Shown piece by piece: positions 18,408-26,939 of a stretch of DNA of 64,000 nucleotides. A program made the position numbers and the translations under genes. Each line of letters begins with the position of its first letter. Within the stretch, counting starts at the first letter, position 1. The notes beneath the pieces were generated by a model. The model saw only the letters and a program-made list of their open reading frames with translations, made no database searches and had not been told where the DNA came from. Origin of the DNA: Paenibacillus sp. URB8-2 (GTDB lineage Bacteria > Bacillota > Bacilli > Paenibacillales > Paenibacillaceae); the NCBI RefSeq assembly GCF_013393385.1, contig NZ_AP023239.1:4154001-4218000 (forward strand), given 5' to 3'.

Positions 18408-18468
18408 CTTATAACTTTACTTTCGCTCACCATTATTGGTTTTGGGAAGCCAATCCTTACTGGATCAT
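18408..18468 (-). pseudogene. copA: Deletion scar of a second copA
   Basis: Between a CsoR-like promoter and copZ, where copA lies in the first locus, only about 60 bp remain. An ATG (18466-18468) follows a GAGGGA-like site and reads only three codons to a stop. The other end reads KVKL-stop, matching the RVKL-stop end of the intact CopA. The downstream spacer to copZ is homologous to that of the first locus. I infer an internal deletion of nearly the whole ATPase gene. Confidence 0.6.
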
Positions 18469-18498
18469 TTTACTTCCCTCGCTCTCTATAAGCACTAT

Positions 18499-18519
18499 AT
18501 ATACCCCATCCAGGTATAT
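18499..18519. promoter_or_regulatory. CsoR-like operator, second copper locus (box 1 equivalent)
   Basis: ATATACCCC-ATCC-AGGTATAT keeps the arms of the copA operator with some decay in the right half. It lies about 30 bp upstream of the copA scar. Confidence 0.55.
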
Positions 18520-18534
18520 TTACTACGTTTTTAT

Positions 18535-18560
18535 AGGGAAGCGACAAGCGTCACTTCCCT
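18535..18560. terminator. Hairpin of the second copper locus
   Basis: AGGGAAGCGAC pairs with GTCACTTCCCT across AAGC with one mismatch. It is the counterpart of the hairpin at 4409-4436 and follows the small-gene operon. Confidence 0.55.
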
Positions 18561-18566
18561 TATTCC

Positions 18567-18585
18567 ATATACCATAGGGGGATGG
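18567..18585. promoter_or_regulatory. CsoR-like half-decayed operator (box 2 equivalent)
   Basis: ATATACCATAGGGGGATGG keeps the left arm and GGGGG of the CsoR palindrome but has lost the right TATAT. It is in the same position relative to the hairpin as the box at 4473-4495. Confidence 0.4.
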
Positions 18586-18615
18586 TTGGATTAAATTATA
18601 ATTCAAAATTTGTTA

Positions 18616-18888
18616 TCACTTGGTATTATGATTCCCTCTCTTTTTATTCATCAACGGCATCATAACCAAGTGGGAGAGCGGACATAACAGAAGCAGGAAT
18701 AAAGGTACGTAATTGCTTACCGATCCGTTAAATCCCTTGGTTAAAAAGAAAATCGCCGCCAAAGCGATGGGTAACACACAAATGATCATCATCCACTTAT
18801 GTGAATTGTTCTTTCCACCGTGATGATCATGTTGACCGTGTTGACCCTTTTGATGATTGTTATGATTATGGTTTCCGCAGCAGCTCAT
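18616..18888 (-). CDS. Small Cys/His-rich two-helix membrane protein
   Basis: 90 residues. The head SCCGNHNHNNHQKGQHGQHD is loaded with Cys and His and could bind metal. Two hydrophobic helices follow (MMIICVLPIALAAIFFL and VPLFLLLLCPLSHLVMM), and the tail is basic. It is the intact paralogue of the gene at 4539-4805. ATG at 18888 has GGAGG 8 bp upstream. It resembles small heavy-metal-linked membrane proteins of the DUF2933 kind, which I cannot confirm. It is co-transcribed with 18911-19108 from site E. Confidence 0.82.
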   Translation of the reverse strand: MSCCGNHNHNNHQKGQHGQHDHHGGKNNSHKWMMIICVLPIALAAIFFLTKGFNGSVSNYVPLFLLLLCPLSHLVMMPLMNKKRGNHNTK

Positions 18889-18910
18889 CGTATATTCCTC
18901 CATTTATCGT

Positions 18911-19108
18911 TTATTCAACTATGTTGTTTAATTTCTGTAATTCTTTTTGCATGTCTTCATTTTGCTTCTTCAATTGAGCGAGTTCCTCCGCCAGACCATT
19001 ATGTTGATTCTTTTCGGGGCTTTGCCCATGACTTCCCTTCATCATGAAATACATCATGGGAAGCATCATTAAAGGGCACATCAGAAATAACAACCATGTC
19101 CAGTCCAT
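18911..19108 (-). CDS. Small one-helix membrane protein, copper-locus family
   Basis: 65 residues. The membrane helix reads WTWLLFLMCPLMMLPMMYF, followed by MKGSHG and a Gln/Glu/Lys-rich coiled-coil region (AQLKKQNEDMQKELQKL). The layout matches 11285-11479 and the pseudogene 4832-5027. ATG at 19108 follows GAGGAGG. First gene behind direct-repeat site E. Its high Met content near the membrane fits copper contact; function is unknown. Confidence 0.82.
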   Translation of the reverse strand: MDWTWLLFLMCPLMMLPMMYFMMKGSHGQSPEKNQHNGLAEELAQLKKQNEDMQKELQKLNNIVE

Positions 19109-19158
19109 CTAAATTCAACCTCCTCGATATTGGCTTATATTTATTCTTTGTTGAGTTC

Positions 19159-19203
19159 ATTCTAAATCAAGATTATGTTGATTCTATGTAGAATCGTTGT
19201 AGA
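19159..19203 (-). promoter_or_regulatory. Direct-repeat activator site E with -10 box
   Basis: TGTTGA (19176), TGTAGA (19187) and TGTAGA (19198) are spaced 11 bp. TAGAAT (minus strand, 19159-19164) follows after exactly 11 bp. Confidence 0.82.
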
Positions 19204-19271
19204 AACAAAGTATTTATAAAAATATCATGAGAAAAACTCCGGTCTGAGTCTTCTTGAAGATGATCAATCCG

Positions 19272-20477
19272 CTACCTTTCCAGGAGTAAATCTTGTACGT
19301 CCCGCCGCATGGTCAGCGGAACCTTCTGTTCAGGCTTGCCCAGCCGGATAAACATTTGAATAGTTCCGCCCTCTCGGGCGTATTCCCCGTGGATGTTCCG
19401 GTACTGTTCATTCATCTCTTCATACTCCTCCAGGACCTGGCTGGGTGGCTGGGCGGCAAAGCCCAGGGAGTGAAGCGCCAGCACCAGCCTTCCGTACAGC
19501 ATGCCGCTTTTGACCTGTGAAAGCCTGCTGTTGTCCTTGGTCACAATCATAGAATAGGCGGGTGTATGTTTCACAGCTGTCTGGGTGGATTTCACAAACT
19601 GGTCTGCCGAGTTTTTTTCGTTGTTGAAGGAAGGGACAAGGGTAACAAGCCCTTGGAGAATATGCTTCATGAATCCGGTGGTGCCTTGTCCCTCGACGGA
19701 AAATCCGGAGCGGTATTTATTCTTTTGGCGTTCATTTGCGCGGAAGATTGCCGCCGCTTCTTCATTGATACGGTGTATGCGGGATTCAATCTCGGCGCCG
19801 GCTATCGCATAGCGTCCTAGCTTGTCCAGATTATCCTGATCCTGGTAAAAAGATAGCTTTATGTCCGCATCATCATCGTTAATAGCTGACAGCAGTTTGA
19901 GCTGATCTGCAGTCAAGGTCTCGGGTTGATAAGGCCCCCTGTTGGTATCTGGAAGAAACATATACTCATAGAAGGACGAATTCTCTGGCTGCGTTTTGAT
20001 CAAAACGACCCGCGCCACCGGCTTTGCTTTCATACTTTCAACCAGCCGGCTTTCATCATATTCTCCCTCCGGAAACAGGGTGATGGTCGCTTCGTAGCCC
20101 AGCTTTTCCGCGGCGATACGCACATTTTCCAGAAATGTCCCCTGGGAAACCATTGTCTGGCGGGCAAGGGGGTCCACCTGCAGGGTCAACCGCTCACTAT
20201 CGGCATACAGCAGAAATGCTAGTTTGTTGTTCTGATCAAGCCGGATCTTCCACGGTTGAGCATTATGGCCGCTTGCAGCCAGCAGACCGTGAGCAGCCAA
20301 TTGGAGACGCGGGTCCTCCAGCTTCCCGGCATACTCCTTATCCCATGGCTCCAGATACTTCGGGGTTGTAAAAATACCGCTTGCTAAAAGCAAAGCGGCA
20401 AGTGCCGCCACCATTACGCTGGCGATAGCTGAAAGAATGATCAGAATTGTTTTTTTCACTACCTTCCTGTTCATCAT
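19272..20477 (-). CDS. Membrane-anchored nitroreductase-like (Acg-type) protein
   Basis: 401 residues. One N-terminal membrane anchor (about residues 8-32) is followed by a nitroreductase-like fold with the flavin-contact motif ASGHNAQPW near residue 70. A second FMN-side region lies toward the end (GRLVLALHSLGFAAQPPS). The weak two-half layout resembles Acg-family proteins, which often lack activity in classic nitroreductase assays. GGGAGG lies 3 bp before the first ATG and 6 bp before a second ATG at 20474, so either may be used. It stands alone between the second copper locus and the NapH-like pair; no direct-repeat site was found. Confidence 0.75.
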   Translation of the reverse strand: MMNRKVVKKTILIILSAIASVMVAALAALLLASGIFTTPKYLEPWDKEYAGKLEDPRLQLAAHGLLAASGHNAQPWKIRLDQNNKLAFLLYADSERLTLQVDPLARQTMVSQGTFLENVRIAAEKLGYEATITLFPEGEYDESRLVESMKAKPVARVVLIKTQPENSSFYEYMFLPDTNRGPYQPETLTADQLKLLSAINDDDADIKLSFYQDQDNLDKLGRYAIAGAEIESRIHRINEEAAAIFRANERQKNKYRSGFSVEGQGTTGFMKHILQGLVTLVPSFNNEKNSADQFVKSTQTAVKHTPAYSMIVTKDNSRLSQVKSGMLYGRLVLALHSLGFAAQPPSQVLEEYEEMNEQYRNIHGEYAREGGTIQMFIRLGKPEQKVPLTMRRDVQDLLLER

Positions 20478-20778
20478 GAACCTCCCAGATCAGTTTTGGA
20501 TGGAACGCAGTAATAGCTTGAGAATGACAGCTTTTTGAGCGGACGCTATAGGATAAGCTTCTATCGATAAGATAACCTCAATAAGTATAAATCCAATGAC
20601 AGTCCGAAAATCAAGTGTTCAGCCCGTACCTTTTGTTCTCAGGTATTGGGTGCCATTGTAATGCAACAAATATCCGGTGCTGATGGGACGGTGTTTGATA
20701 AAATTGACAATGTTATGTAAAGGGTAGTGAAGCAAAAAACCGATCCAAGAAAGTAGCTGGATCGGTTTTTTACTGTTA
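20478..20778. other. Intergenic region with one terminator
   Basis: No gene is recognised. The only clear element is the terminator at 20734-20771. An AT-rich stretch near 20560-20600 may hold the promoter of the nitroreductase-like gene. Confidence 0.45.
20734..20771 (-). terminator. Terminator of the NapH-like operon
   Basis: AAAAACCGATCCA and TGGATCGGTTTTT form a perfect 13-bp stem with a 10-nt loop. Its own A/T ends make it bidirectional. Confidence 0.88.
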
Positions 20779-22155
20779 TTACACCCGATGCATCATCGGA
20801 AGGGAGAACAGATAAATATTGGCTGCTCCCAATACAATCATGAGTGCATAATAGGGCAGCAGCTTCTTCCATGAAGCACGACCGCCGATTCGATAGACCG
20901 AATAAGCAGAACCGACAAGACCGAGGACAACGACGATGTATTGCATAATCTGAACCGTTCCTGCGGAGGTCAGACTGAGGTCTCCAGTTATCTTATAGCC
21001 GAACAAATTAAAGGTGTTGAACCAAATGGCCTTACCTTCTGTTAAAGCATGGAACAAGTTATGCGCCAAGTGTCCAGCCAAATCAAGCGGGATAATGGCG
21101 TAGCCGAAACGAACGAAATTTTCTTTTACCTTCTCCGCGGTTTCCTTGCGCGCTGTTAATTTTGCAGTGACCCACAGCAACCCAATCGGTAGAACCATGG
21201 AGATGATAAATGCAACGGTGAAATTCACATTGTAGTTCGTTGTTTGAGTTACTTTGCTGATAACGTCCAGAATTTGCTGCCAAATTTCCAGCATGGTGAT
21301 GTTTTGAACGAATACAATCCCCATGATTACGGCTGCCAGGAACGCGTGCTCTGTCTTCGGCTTCTTGATACCCCAAAGCTCAGCTGTCGGTTTGCGAGGC
21401 GAGATACGGATTGAGTTGTTCGGGCATGTCTTCACGCAATTGCCGCAAAGGTTGCAATCCGCGCTGTTATCCATGGTACGGACAAACTCGAACATCGGGC
21501 AGCCTTCTACCTTCTCGTCCCCTTTAAAGCAAGATTGGCTTTTGCAGGTTTTACAGATTTCAGGGGTGCCGCGCAACTCCACCATACCTGAACGCGAGTA
21601 GTTGCCGGCCAAGCCTCCAAGGAAGCACAATGTCTTACAAAATGTCCGTCTTTCATAAAAGACCGATGTTGCGATAACCATTGTCGTTAACAAGAGCAGC
21701 AGATATCCGGAGCCCCGCGGAGATTCAACGATTCCCCAAATATGGTCTGACCACGTGATCATAATGAAGAAAATATCAATGAGCCAGATGCCATACTTTT
21801 TCAGAAATTTGGGCATAGGTCGTTCTGAACCTACTAATTTTCTTACGATATCACTAATTTTTCCAAACGGACAAACCGCACACCAAAACCGCCCTAAGAC
21901 TAGAAAGAGGATTGGAATGGCTGGCCACCACAAGACCCAGGTCATGGAGGTACCAAAATTTCGACTTGGGTTTACGGTTCCTGCAACAAGCTCATACACG
22001 ATAATGGAGAAAACCACCATTGCCGTCCATTGAAAGATACCCGGGTACCAGCGGCTCTTAATAAAGGTGCGAATGAACGGGTTATCTAAGAAGTTGACTT
22101 TCTTATCAGGCGGGGTTGCATTTATGGTTTGTGTTCTTTTAACTGGGTTTGTCAT
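20779..22155 (-). CDS. NapH/CcoG-like polyferredoxin membrane protein
   Basis: 458 residues with about eight membrane helices. The motifs WCAVCPFG and FCKTLCFLGG are the paired cysteine motifs typical of NapH- and NosR-like quinol-side proteins. They are followed by a cytosolic ferredoxin part, CKTCKSQSCF...CP and CNLCGNCVKTCP. Proteins of this type pass electrons between the quinone pool and extracytoplasmic acceptors. The start ATG overlaps the stop of the His/Met-rich partner at 22152-22556, so the two are coupled. The promoter is direct-repeat site F, which places this electron-transfer protein with the copper and oxidoreductase operons. Confidence 0.85.
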   Translation of the reverse strand: MTNPVKRTQTINATPPDKKVNFLDNPFIRTFIKSRWYPGIFQWTAMVVFSIIVYELVAGTVNPSRNFGTSMTWVLWWPAIPILFLVLGRFWCAVCPFGKISDIVRKLVGSERPMPKFLKKYGIWLIDIFFIMITWSDHIWGIVESPRGSGYLLLLLTTMVIATSVFYERRTFCKTLCFLGGLAGNYSRSGMVELRGTPEICKTCKSQSCFKGDEKVEGCPMFEFVRTMDNSADCNLCGNCVKTCPNNSIRISPRKPTAELWGIKKPKTEHAFLAAVIMGIVFVQNITMLEIWQQILDVISKVTQTTNYNVNFTVAFIISMVLPIGLLWVTAKLTARKETAEKVKENFVRFGYAIIPLDLAGHLAHNLFHALTEGKAIWFNTFNLFGYKITGDLSLTSAGTVQIMQYIVVVLGLVGSAYSVYRIGGRASWKKLLPYYALMIVLGAANIYLFSLPMMHRV

Positions 22156-22556
22156 GCTAATGCCCCCCCTTTCTTTCTAAACCATTTGTTCCAAATGCCA
22201 ATTAGTAAAAAGGCTATGTTTATGGCTAAGAATGTGCTGAGCACAGGTATATTGGGCGGGCTCTCAACCACATTTTCATGACCGCCATGGCCGCCGCCGC
22301 TTTCTTCAGTTTCCATGTTCATGTTTTGATGTTCTTCTGATGTCATGTTGTGAGATTGCGCATCTAATGTCGCTGGAGTTTGGGCAGGTGTACTCACCTT
22401 CGATTCTTCTTGCACTACAGGCTGAACCTGTGTTGTACCATGTCCGTCGGTATGCCCATCGTTCTTCTTCTGCTCATCGGCCAATGCAATACTGGAGAAC
22501 AGCAGAAGACCAGCTAGTGCCCCAGCTAGCGCTGCAGTAAGGGCGATTTTCCTCAT
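22152..22556 (-). CDS. Exported His/Met-rich protein with C-terminal membrane anchor
   Basis: 134 residues. A signal peptide (MRKIALTAALAGALAGLL, cleavage near ALA-DE) is followed by a long disordered stretch rich in His, Met, Gln and Glu (for example HTDGHG, MNMETEE and GGGHGGHE). One membrane helix (FLAINIAFLLIGIW) and a KKGG tail close it. It looks like an extracytoplasmic metal-holding domain tethered beside its NapH-like partner. ATG at 22556 has AAGGAAG 7 bp upstream; an earlier in-frame ATG overlaps that site. It is first in its operon, behind site F. No homologous family is recognised. Confidence 0.8.
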   Translation of the reverse strand: MRKIALTAALAGALAGLLLFSSIALADEQKKNDGHTDGHGTTQVQPVVQEESKVSTPAQTPATLDAQSHNMTSEEHQNMNMETEESGGGHGGHENVVESPPNIPVLSTFLAINIAFLLIGIWNKWFRKKGGALA

Positions 22557-22595
22557 TACTGATCTTCCTTTCATCTTTATGTTTTAATGACTCCC

Positions 22596-22629
22596 ATTCT
22601 AAAAAAAATATATGTAGAAACTATGTGGA
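22596..22629 (-). promoter_or_regulatory. Direct-repeat activator site F with -10 box
   Basis: TGTAGA (22613) and TGTGGA (22624) are 11 bp apart. TAGAAT (minus strand, 22596-22601) lies exactly 11 bp downstream of the proximal repeat. Confidence 0.8.
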
Positions 22630-22739
22630 ATCATCAACAAAAAATAAAACGAGCCTTCCTTCTTTTCACTGTTCACAAAAAATCCCCAATCATCTCAATA
22701 GATTTGTATTCTACCACAAGAAATAAAAGGACTCTCTCA

Positions 22740-23081
22740 TTGACAACCCCTCAGGCTGTCAAAGTAAGGCTGGAACAGGAGATTCAAACAAATCTGGCGT
22801 ACCGTCGGTTTTTGTGACTCGGACTTGACGGACAAGATGCCGGATCTCATAGCGATAAGCCGGAACCGGCGAACTCGGTTTTAAGATACGCACATCCTCC
22901 AGAGTATTTTTTTGATGAGATTGTGCTGCAAGCTTTAACGCAACGTATGAAAGAGGATGGACGTATCCTGATTTCCGACTCGATTCGCGTCGAACGCCAA
23001 CAACAAGTGCTGCAAAATACCAAAGATTATATTGAGGAACTCAATGCCGCAGAAGACCGGAAAGAAAATGAAAGGTAGAAA
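22740..23081 (+). pseudogene. Transposase remnant (IS1182-like DDE family)
   Basis: Fragments in more than one frame read VRLEQEIQTNLAYRRFL, then LGLDG, then EYFFDEIVLQALTQRMKEDG and ILISDSIRV. This is the order seen near the N-terminal half of IS1182-type transposases (DUF772 region). Stops and missing stretches show it is dead. No terminal repeats were found. Confidence 0.55.
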
Positions 23082-23227
23082 ATTGCAACTAAATGTCTAA
23101 GGCTTTTTAATAGAACAACGCAATAAATTGAATATAATTTTAATCACATATTTTCCTATATATAGAATTAAAACAAATAAAGTGTGAATAAAATCGCTTG
23201 TTTTCCATTACTTTTCTGAAACTTCAT

Positions 23228-23306
23228 GATAATTGCGATTATTGTTATTGACACAAAGAAAACATTGAAGTTATCATGTGCCTAATTGAGAACAGTAATC
23301 ATTATT
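23228..23306 (+). promoter_or_regulatory. Iron-transporter promoter with Fur-like sites
   Basis: TTGACA (23248-23253) and TATCAT (23272-23277) are separated by 18 bp. GAGAACAGTAATCATTATT (23288-23306) matches the 19-bp Fur consensus at 14 positions and covers the expected start site. A weaker match begins at 23228. Fur repression of the downstream iron operon is therefore likely. Confidence 0.6.
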
Positions 23307-23322
23307 AAGGGGGATGTTTGAA

Positions 23323-24414
23323 ATGATGAAACGTAAAATCTTTGCTCCATTGCTTACGGGAGTGATGGCAGTCGGTTTGTTTGCAGGATGCGGTGCAGCT
23401 CAGACTAAAGAAGCGGGGTCAACCAATGCCGGAGATAGCAAGCCGACGGCGCAGGCAGCCGAGCAAGTCGTCAACATTTATTCCGCCCGCACCTATGATG
23501 TAGACACGCTCCTATATAAGAAGTTCACTGAAGAAACCGGAATTAAGGTCAACGTTATTGACGGAAAAGCGGAGGAATTGATCGAGCGTCTGAAGCGTGA
23601 AGGCGAAAGCACACAGGCCGACTTGTTCCTTACGGTTGACGGCGGTGTATTGAACACTGCTAAACAGGCCGGACTGCTTCAGCCGGTCACTTCGGAAACG
23701 ATCGACCAAAATGTTCCCAAGGAACTGCGCGACCCTGAAAATCAATGGATCGGACTCTCCACACGCGCCCGCGTGATCGTCTATTCCAAGGATCGTGTAA
23801 AGCCGGAGCAGCTCTCCACCTATGAGGACCTGACCAGCCCGGCCTGGAAAGGAAAAGTGCTTGTCCGTCCTTCCGCGAGTTTGTATAACCAGTCCCTTCT
23901 GTCCTCGTTCATTGAATTGAACGGTGAAGAAAAAGCGGAGGAATGGTCCAAAGGGCTTGTCGCCAACCTGGCACGTACTCCGGAAGGAAATGACCGTGAC
24001 CAGGCCAAGGCGATTGTCGCCGGTGTAGGCGATGTGGCGCTGATGAATACGTACTACGTGGGCCTGCTGATTAATTCGGACGATCCGGAAGAAGTGAAGG
24101 TCGGAAAAAGCATCGGCGTGTTCTTCCCGAACCAGGAAACGACAGGCACTCATGTGAATATCAGCGGCGCGGGCGTAACCAAGTACAGCAAGAACAAGGA
24201 AAACGCCGTCAAGCTGATTGAATTCCTGACCGGTACCGAAGCCCAGACGATGGTTACCAATGAAAACTTCGAGTTCCCTGTTAATGCTAAAGCCGAGCTG
24301 CCCGAGCTGCTCAAATCCTGGGGGGCGTTCAAAACGCAGCACATCGATTTCAACAAATTGGGCGTTCATAATGCCAAAGCGATTGAGATCATGAACAAGA
24401 CTGGCTGGAAATAA
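23323..24414 (+). CDS. Fe(III) ABC transporter substrate-binding lipoprotein
   Basis: About 363 residues. The signal peptide ends in the lipobox GLFAGC, then a Gly/Ala-rich linker and a periplasmic-binding-protein fold starting VNIYSARTYDVDTLLYKKF. GDVALMNTYYVGLL near residue 245 carries the tandem tyrosines used for iron in FutA/FbpA proteins. It delivers ferric iron to the permease immediately downstream. ATG at 23323 has AAGGGGG nine bases upstream; an earlier ATG overlaps that site. It is in one operon with the two following genes. Confidence 0.9.
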   Translation: MMKRKIFAPLLTGVMAVGLFAGCGAAQTKEAGSTNAGDSKPTAQAAEQVVNIYSARTYDVDTLLYKKFTEETGIKVNVIDGKAEELIERLKREGESTQADLFLTVDGGVLNTAKQAGLLQPVTSETIDQNVPKELRDPENQWIGLSTRARVIVYSKDRVKPEQLSTYEDLTSPAWKGKVLVRPSASLYNQSLLSSFIELNGEEKAEEWSKGLVANLARTPEGNDRDQAKAIVAGVGDVALMNTYYVGLLINSDDPEEVKVGKSIGVFFPNQETTGTHVNISGAGVTKYSKNKENAVKLIEFLTGTEAQTMVTNENFEFPVNAKAELPELLKSWGAFKTQHIDFNKLGVHNAKAIEIMNKTGWK

Positions 24415-24417
24415 CTT

Positions 24418-26067
24418 ATGAATCTAAACGCAGTTAAGGTACAGATACAAAGACGCCTTAGCGGTTGGCGAATCGTAAGCTTGGCGGGGGCGGCAGTTAT
24501 TTTGCTGCCCATTCTTTTTGTACTGCTCTCGATCTTTAATCCGCCGAATGACAATTGGGTTCAAATCAGGCAGTACCTCGTAAAGGATTACATCGCCCAG
24601 ACGGTTCAGCTGACGCTGACGGTTGCCGTGCTGACAGCATTGCTCGGGGTAACGCTGGCCTGGCTTACGGCGGTCTTTGATTTTCCGGGAAAACGGTTCT
24701 TCAGATGGGCACTGATTCTTCCTTTAGCCATTCCTCCATACATCGCCGCTTTTACTTACAGCACCATGTTCAGCTACACCGGCGTTGTCCAGACCACGCT
24801 GCGGAACCGGTTCGGAATAGTTCCCAATCAGGAGCTGATTACCGTCTCCTCCATGCGGGGCGCGGTCCTTGTATTTACTTTGTTTTTGTTTCCTTATGTA
24901 TACCTGATTACCAAATCGTTTCTGGAAAGACAGAGCGCTTCTTATATCGAGAACGCCCGGCTGCTGGGAAGGAATGGCTTGTCTATATTCCTGCGGATCG
25001 CACTTCCTTTATCCCGGCCGGCGATCGCAGGCAGTATCAGCCTTGTTATCTTTGAGGTGCTGAGCGATTATGGGGTCACAAGCTATTTTGGCATACAGAC
25101 CGTCTCGACGGCGATCTTCCAGACCTGGTTCGGGATGTATGACGCCGATTCGGCGATGCGCCTTGCCGCCTGGCTCATGATCATTGTCATCGGCTTGTTC
25201 CTGGTCGAAATGCTGCTGCGCAAACGGCGGGCATACAGCTCAACGACGAGTAAGTCGAGGCCGCTTGTGCCTAGGCGCTTAACGGGAATTCGCGGGTGGG
25301 CAGCCTCCCTGTTCTGTATGGTCGTTTGGTGCGCAGCCTTTTTGTTTCCGCTTCTGCAATTAATCGTATGGGCGGGCTGGACGTTTGACAGCATGTGGAA
25401 CGCGGGATTGTTCCAGCTAATCTATCAAACCTTGTTCGTGGCTGTCGTCTCCACTTTGATCATCATGATTTTTTCACTGATTGCCGCCACTGCCAACCGG
25501 ACGCGTTCCACCTCTTCATTTGTGCTCTCCAAGGCGATAACCGCCGGATATTCGATGCCCGGGGCCATTATCGCCATCGGTGTGCTGGTTGTTTTTTTGA
25601 AGCTGGATAAAGTCTGGACGGCCTTCCATCATCAGCTCACGCTCGGGGGAATTCCTCTTGTGCTCAGCCTGACTCTCGCGATGCTGATCGCGGGGTACGT
25701 GATCCGATTTATGGCTACAGGCTACAATTCCGTGGAAGTCGGGTTTGAGAAAATGGGCCGGAAATATACGGAAGCTTCGCGAATGCTAGGGCACGGAATA
25801 ACCGCAACCTTTTTTAAGGTGGATCTGCCTTTAATTAAGGGAGCGGTGATGAGCGGATGCCTCCTGACCTTTGTGGAAATCTGCAAGGAGCTGCCGCTGG
25901 CTCTAATCCTTAGACCCTTCAATTTCGAGACTTTGGCCACAAAAGCTTACCGGTATGCCAGCGATGAACAGATTTTCGAGGCGGCCATTCCCTCTTTGCT
26001 TATCATTGGCATCAGCTTGATCTCGGTTTATGTTATGCATTATTTAGACAGGAAGTGGGAGAAATGA
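24418..26067 (+). CDS. Fe(III) ABC transporter permease (fused two-domain FbpB type)
   Basis: 549 residues with about 12 membrane helices in two homologous halves. Each half has a BPD-type coupling loop, the first around ENARLLGRNGLSIFLRIALP and the second around EASRMLGHGITATFFKVDLP. This is the single-chain permease layout of FbpB/SfuB iron importers. The ATG is 3 bp after the binding-protein stop. Its stop overlaps the ATPase start (ATGA). Confidence 0.92.
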   Translation: MNLNAVKVQIQRRLSGWRIVSLAGAAVILLPILFVLLSIFNPPNDNWVQIRQYLVKDYIAQTVQLTLTVAVLTALLGVTLAWLTAVFDFPGKRFFRWALILPLAIPPYIAAFTYSTMFSYTGVVQTTLRNRFGIVPNQELITVSSMRGAVLVFTLFLFPYVYLITKSFLERQSASYIENARLLGRNGLSIFLRIALPLSRPAIAGSISLVIFEVLSDYGVTSYFGIQTVSTAIFQTWFGMYDADSAMRLAAWLMIIVIGLFLVEMLLRKRRAYSSTTSKSRPLVPRRLTGIRGWAASLFCMVVWCAAFLFPLLQLIVWAGWTFDSMWNAGLFQLIYQTLFVAVVSTLIIMIFSLIAATANRTRSTSSFVLSKAITAGYSMPGAIIAIGVLVVFLKLDKVWTAFHHQLTLGGIPLVLSLTLAMLIAGYVIRFMATGYNSVEVGFEKMGRKYTEASRMLGHGITATFFKVDLPLIKGAVMSGCLLTFVEICKELPLALILRPFNFETLATKAYRYASDEQIFEAAIPSLLIIGISLISVYVMHYLDRKWEK

Positions 26068-26741
26068 GTATCGTAGACATCCGTAATCTATCATTCTGTT
26101 ATGGACGGGGAAAGCCCCCGGTGATTGACCAATTTTCCTGTTCTATTGCCAAGGGGGATATTGTGGGTATTGTTGGCGCAAGTGGCAATGGAAAAAGCAC
26201 ATTGCTGCGGCTAATTGCGGGTCTAGAGATTCCTGCGGGAGGCGAAATCCGGATTAACGGAGCTCCGGTTGTGAATGAGGGCTGCTACATCCAGCCCGAG
26301 CGGCGGGGTGTCGGCATGGTATTTCAGGATTATGCTCTGTTTCCACATATGACTGTCCGCAAAAATATCGAGTTCGCCCTTCACCGTCTGCCTCGAAAAG
26401 AGCGGGCCAAACGGCTGGAGGAAGTGCTTGATCTTGTTCAGCTTGGCGAATTTAAGGAACGCTACCCGCATGAGCTGAGCGGCGGACAGCAGCAGAGGGT
26501 GGCGCTGGCTCGGGCGCTAGCGCAGAAGCCGGAAGTTCTCCTTATGGACGAACCTTTCAGCAACCTGGATGCGGGGCTAAAAGACGCAATCCGTTCGGAG
26601 CTGCGGACCATTTTAAAGAAAGCGCAGATGACCTGCTTGTTCGTAACCCACGACCGGCAGGATGTGGAGGCCATCAGCGACCGTTCAATTCATCTCGGTC
26701 CAGAGTCCGAATTAAACGAACGGAAATTCGCTACTCCATAA
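26064..26741 (+). CDS. Fe(III) ABC transporter ATPase, short form without TOBE domain
   Basis: 225 residues with Walker A (GASGNGKST), Q-loop (FQDYALFPH), signature (LSGGQQQRVALARAL), Walker B (VLLMDEPFSNLDA) and the switch His (FVTHD). Typical FbpC ATPases are about 350 residues, with a C-terminal regulatory TOBE domain; this one ends soon after the switch region. Truncation is possible, but the stop is followed closely by a terminator, so it may be a genuine short form. ATG at 26064 overlaps the permease stop; the earlier GTG in frame is inside its ribosome binding site. Confidence 0.9.
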   Translation: MSIVDIRNLSFCYGRGKPPVIDQFSCSIAKGDIVGIVGASGNGKSTLLRLIAGLEIPAGGEIRINGAPVVNEGCYIQPERRGVGMVFQDYALFPHMTVRKNIEFALHRLPRKERAKRLEEVLDLVQLGEFKERYPHELSGGQQQRVALARALAQKPEVLLMDEPFSNLDAGLKDAIRSELRTILKKAQMTCLFVTHDRQDVEAISDRSIHLGPESELNERKFATP

Positions 26742-26743
26742 AA

Positions 26744-26777
26744 ATGCAGCCTTAACCTCGCTAGGGCTGTATTTCAT
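26744..26777 (+). terminator. Terminator of the iron importer operon
   Basis: GCAGCC and GGGCTGT pair across a long loop and are followed by ATTTCAT. It begins 3 bp after the ATPase stop. The loop is unusually long. Confidence 0.5.
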
Positions 26778-26939
26778 AAGCTACTTGTTCCGGTTCCAAA
26801 AATTCTCGTGCGGTGAGAGCAATGAAAGTCTTTGGGAGATAGGGGTGAACGTCACGCAGTCGTAATGACTCTGCTTGCTTTTTATTGTTCTTGCCTAGCT
26901 TTTAGGGAGAAACCGCGAGCATCGGAATAAAAGACTTCG

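Noticed and set aside
23512..24369. Minus-strand open frame of 285 codons
   Set aside because: It is antisense to the iron-binding lipoprotein gene and has no start signals.
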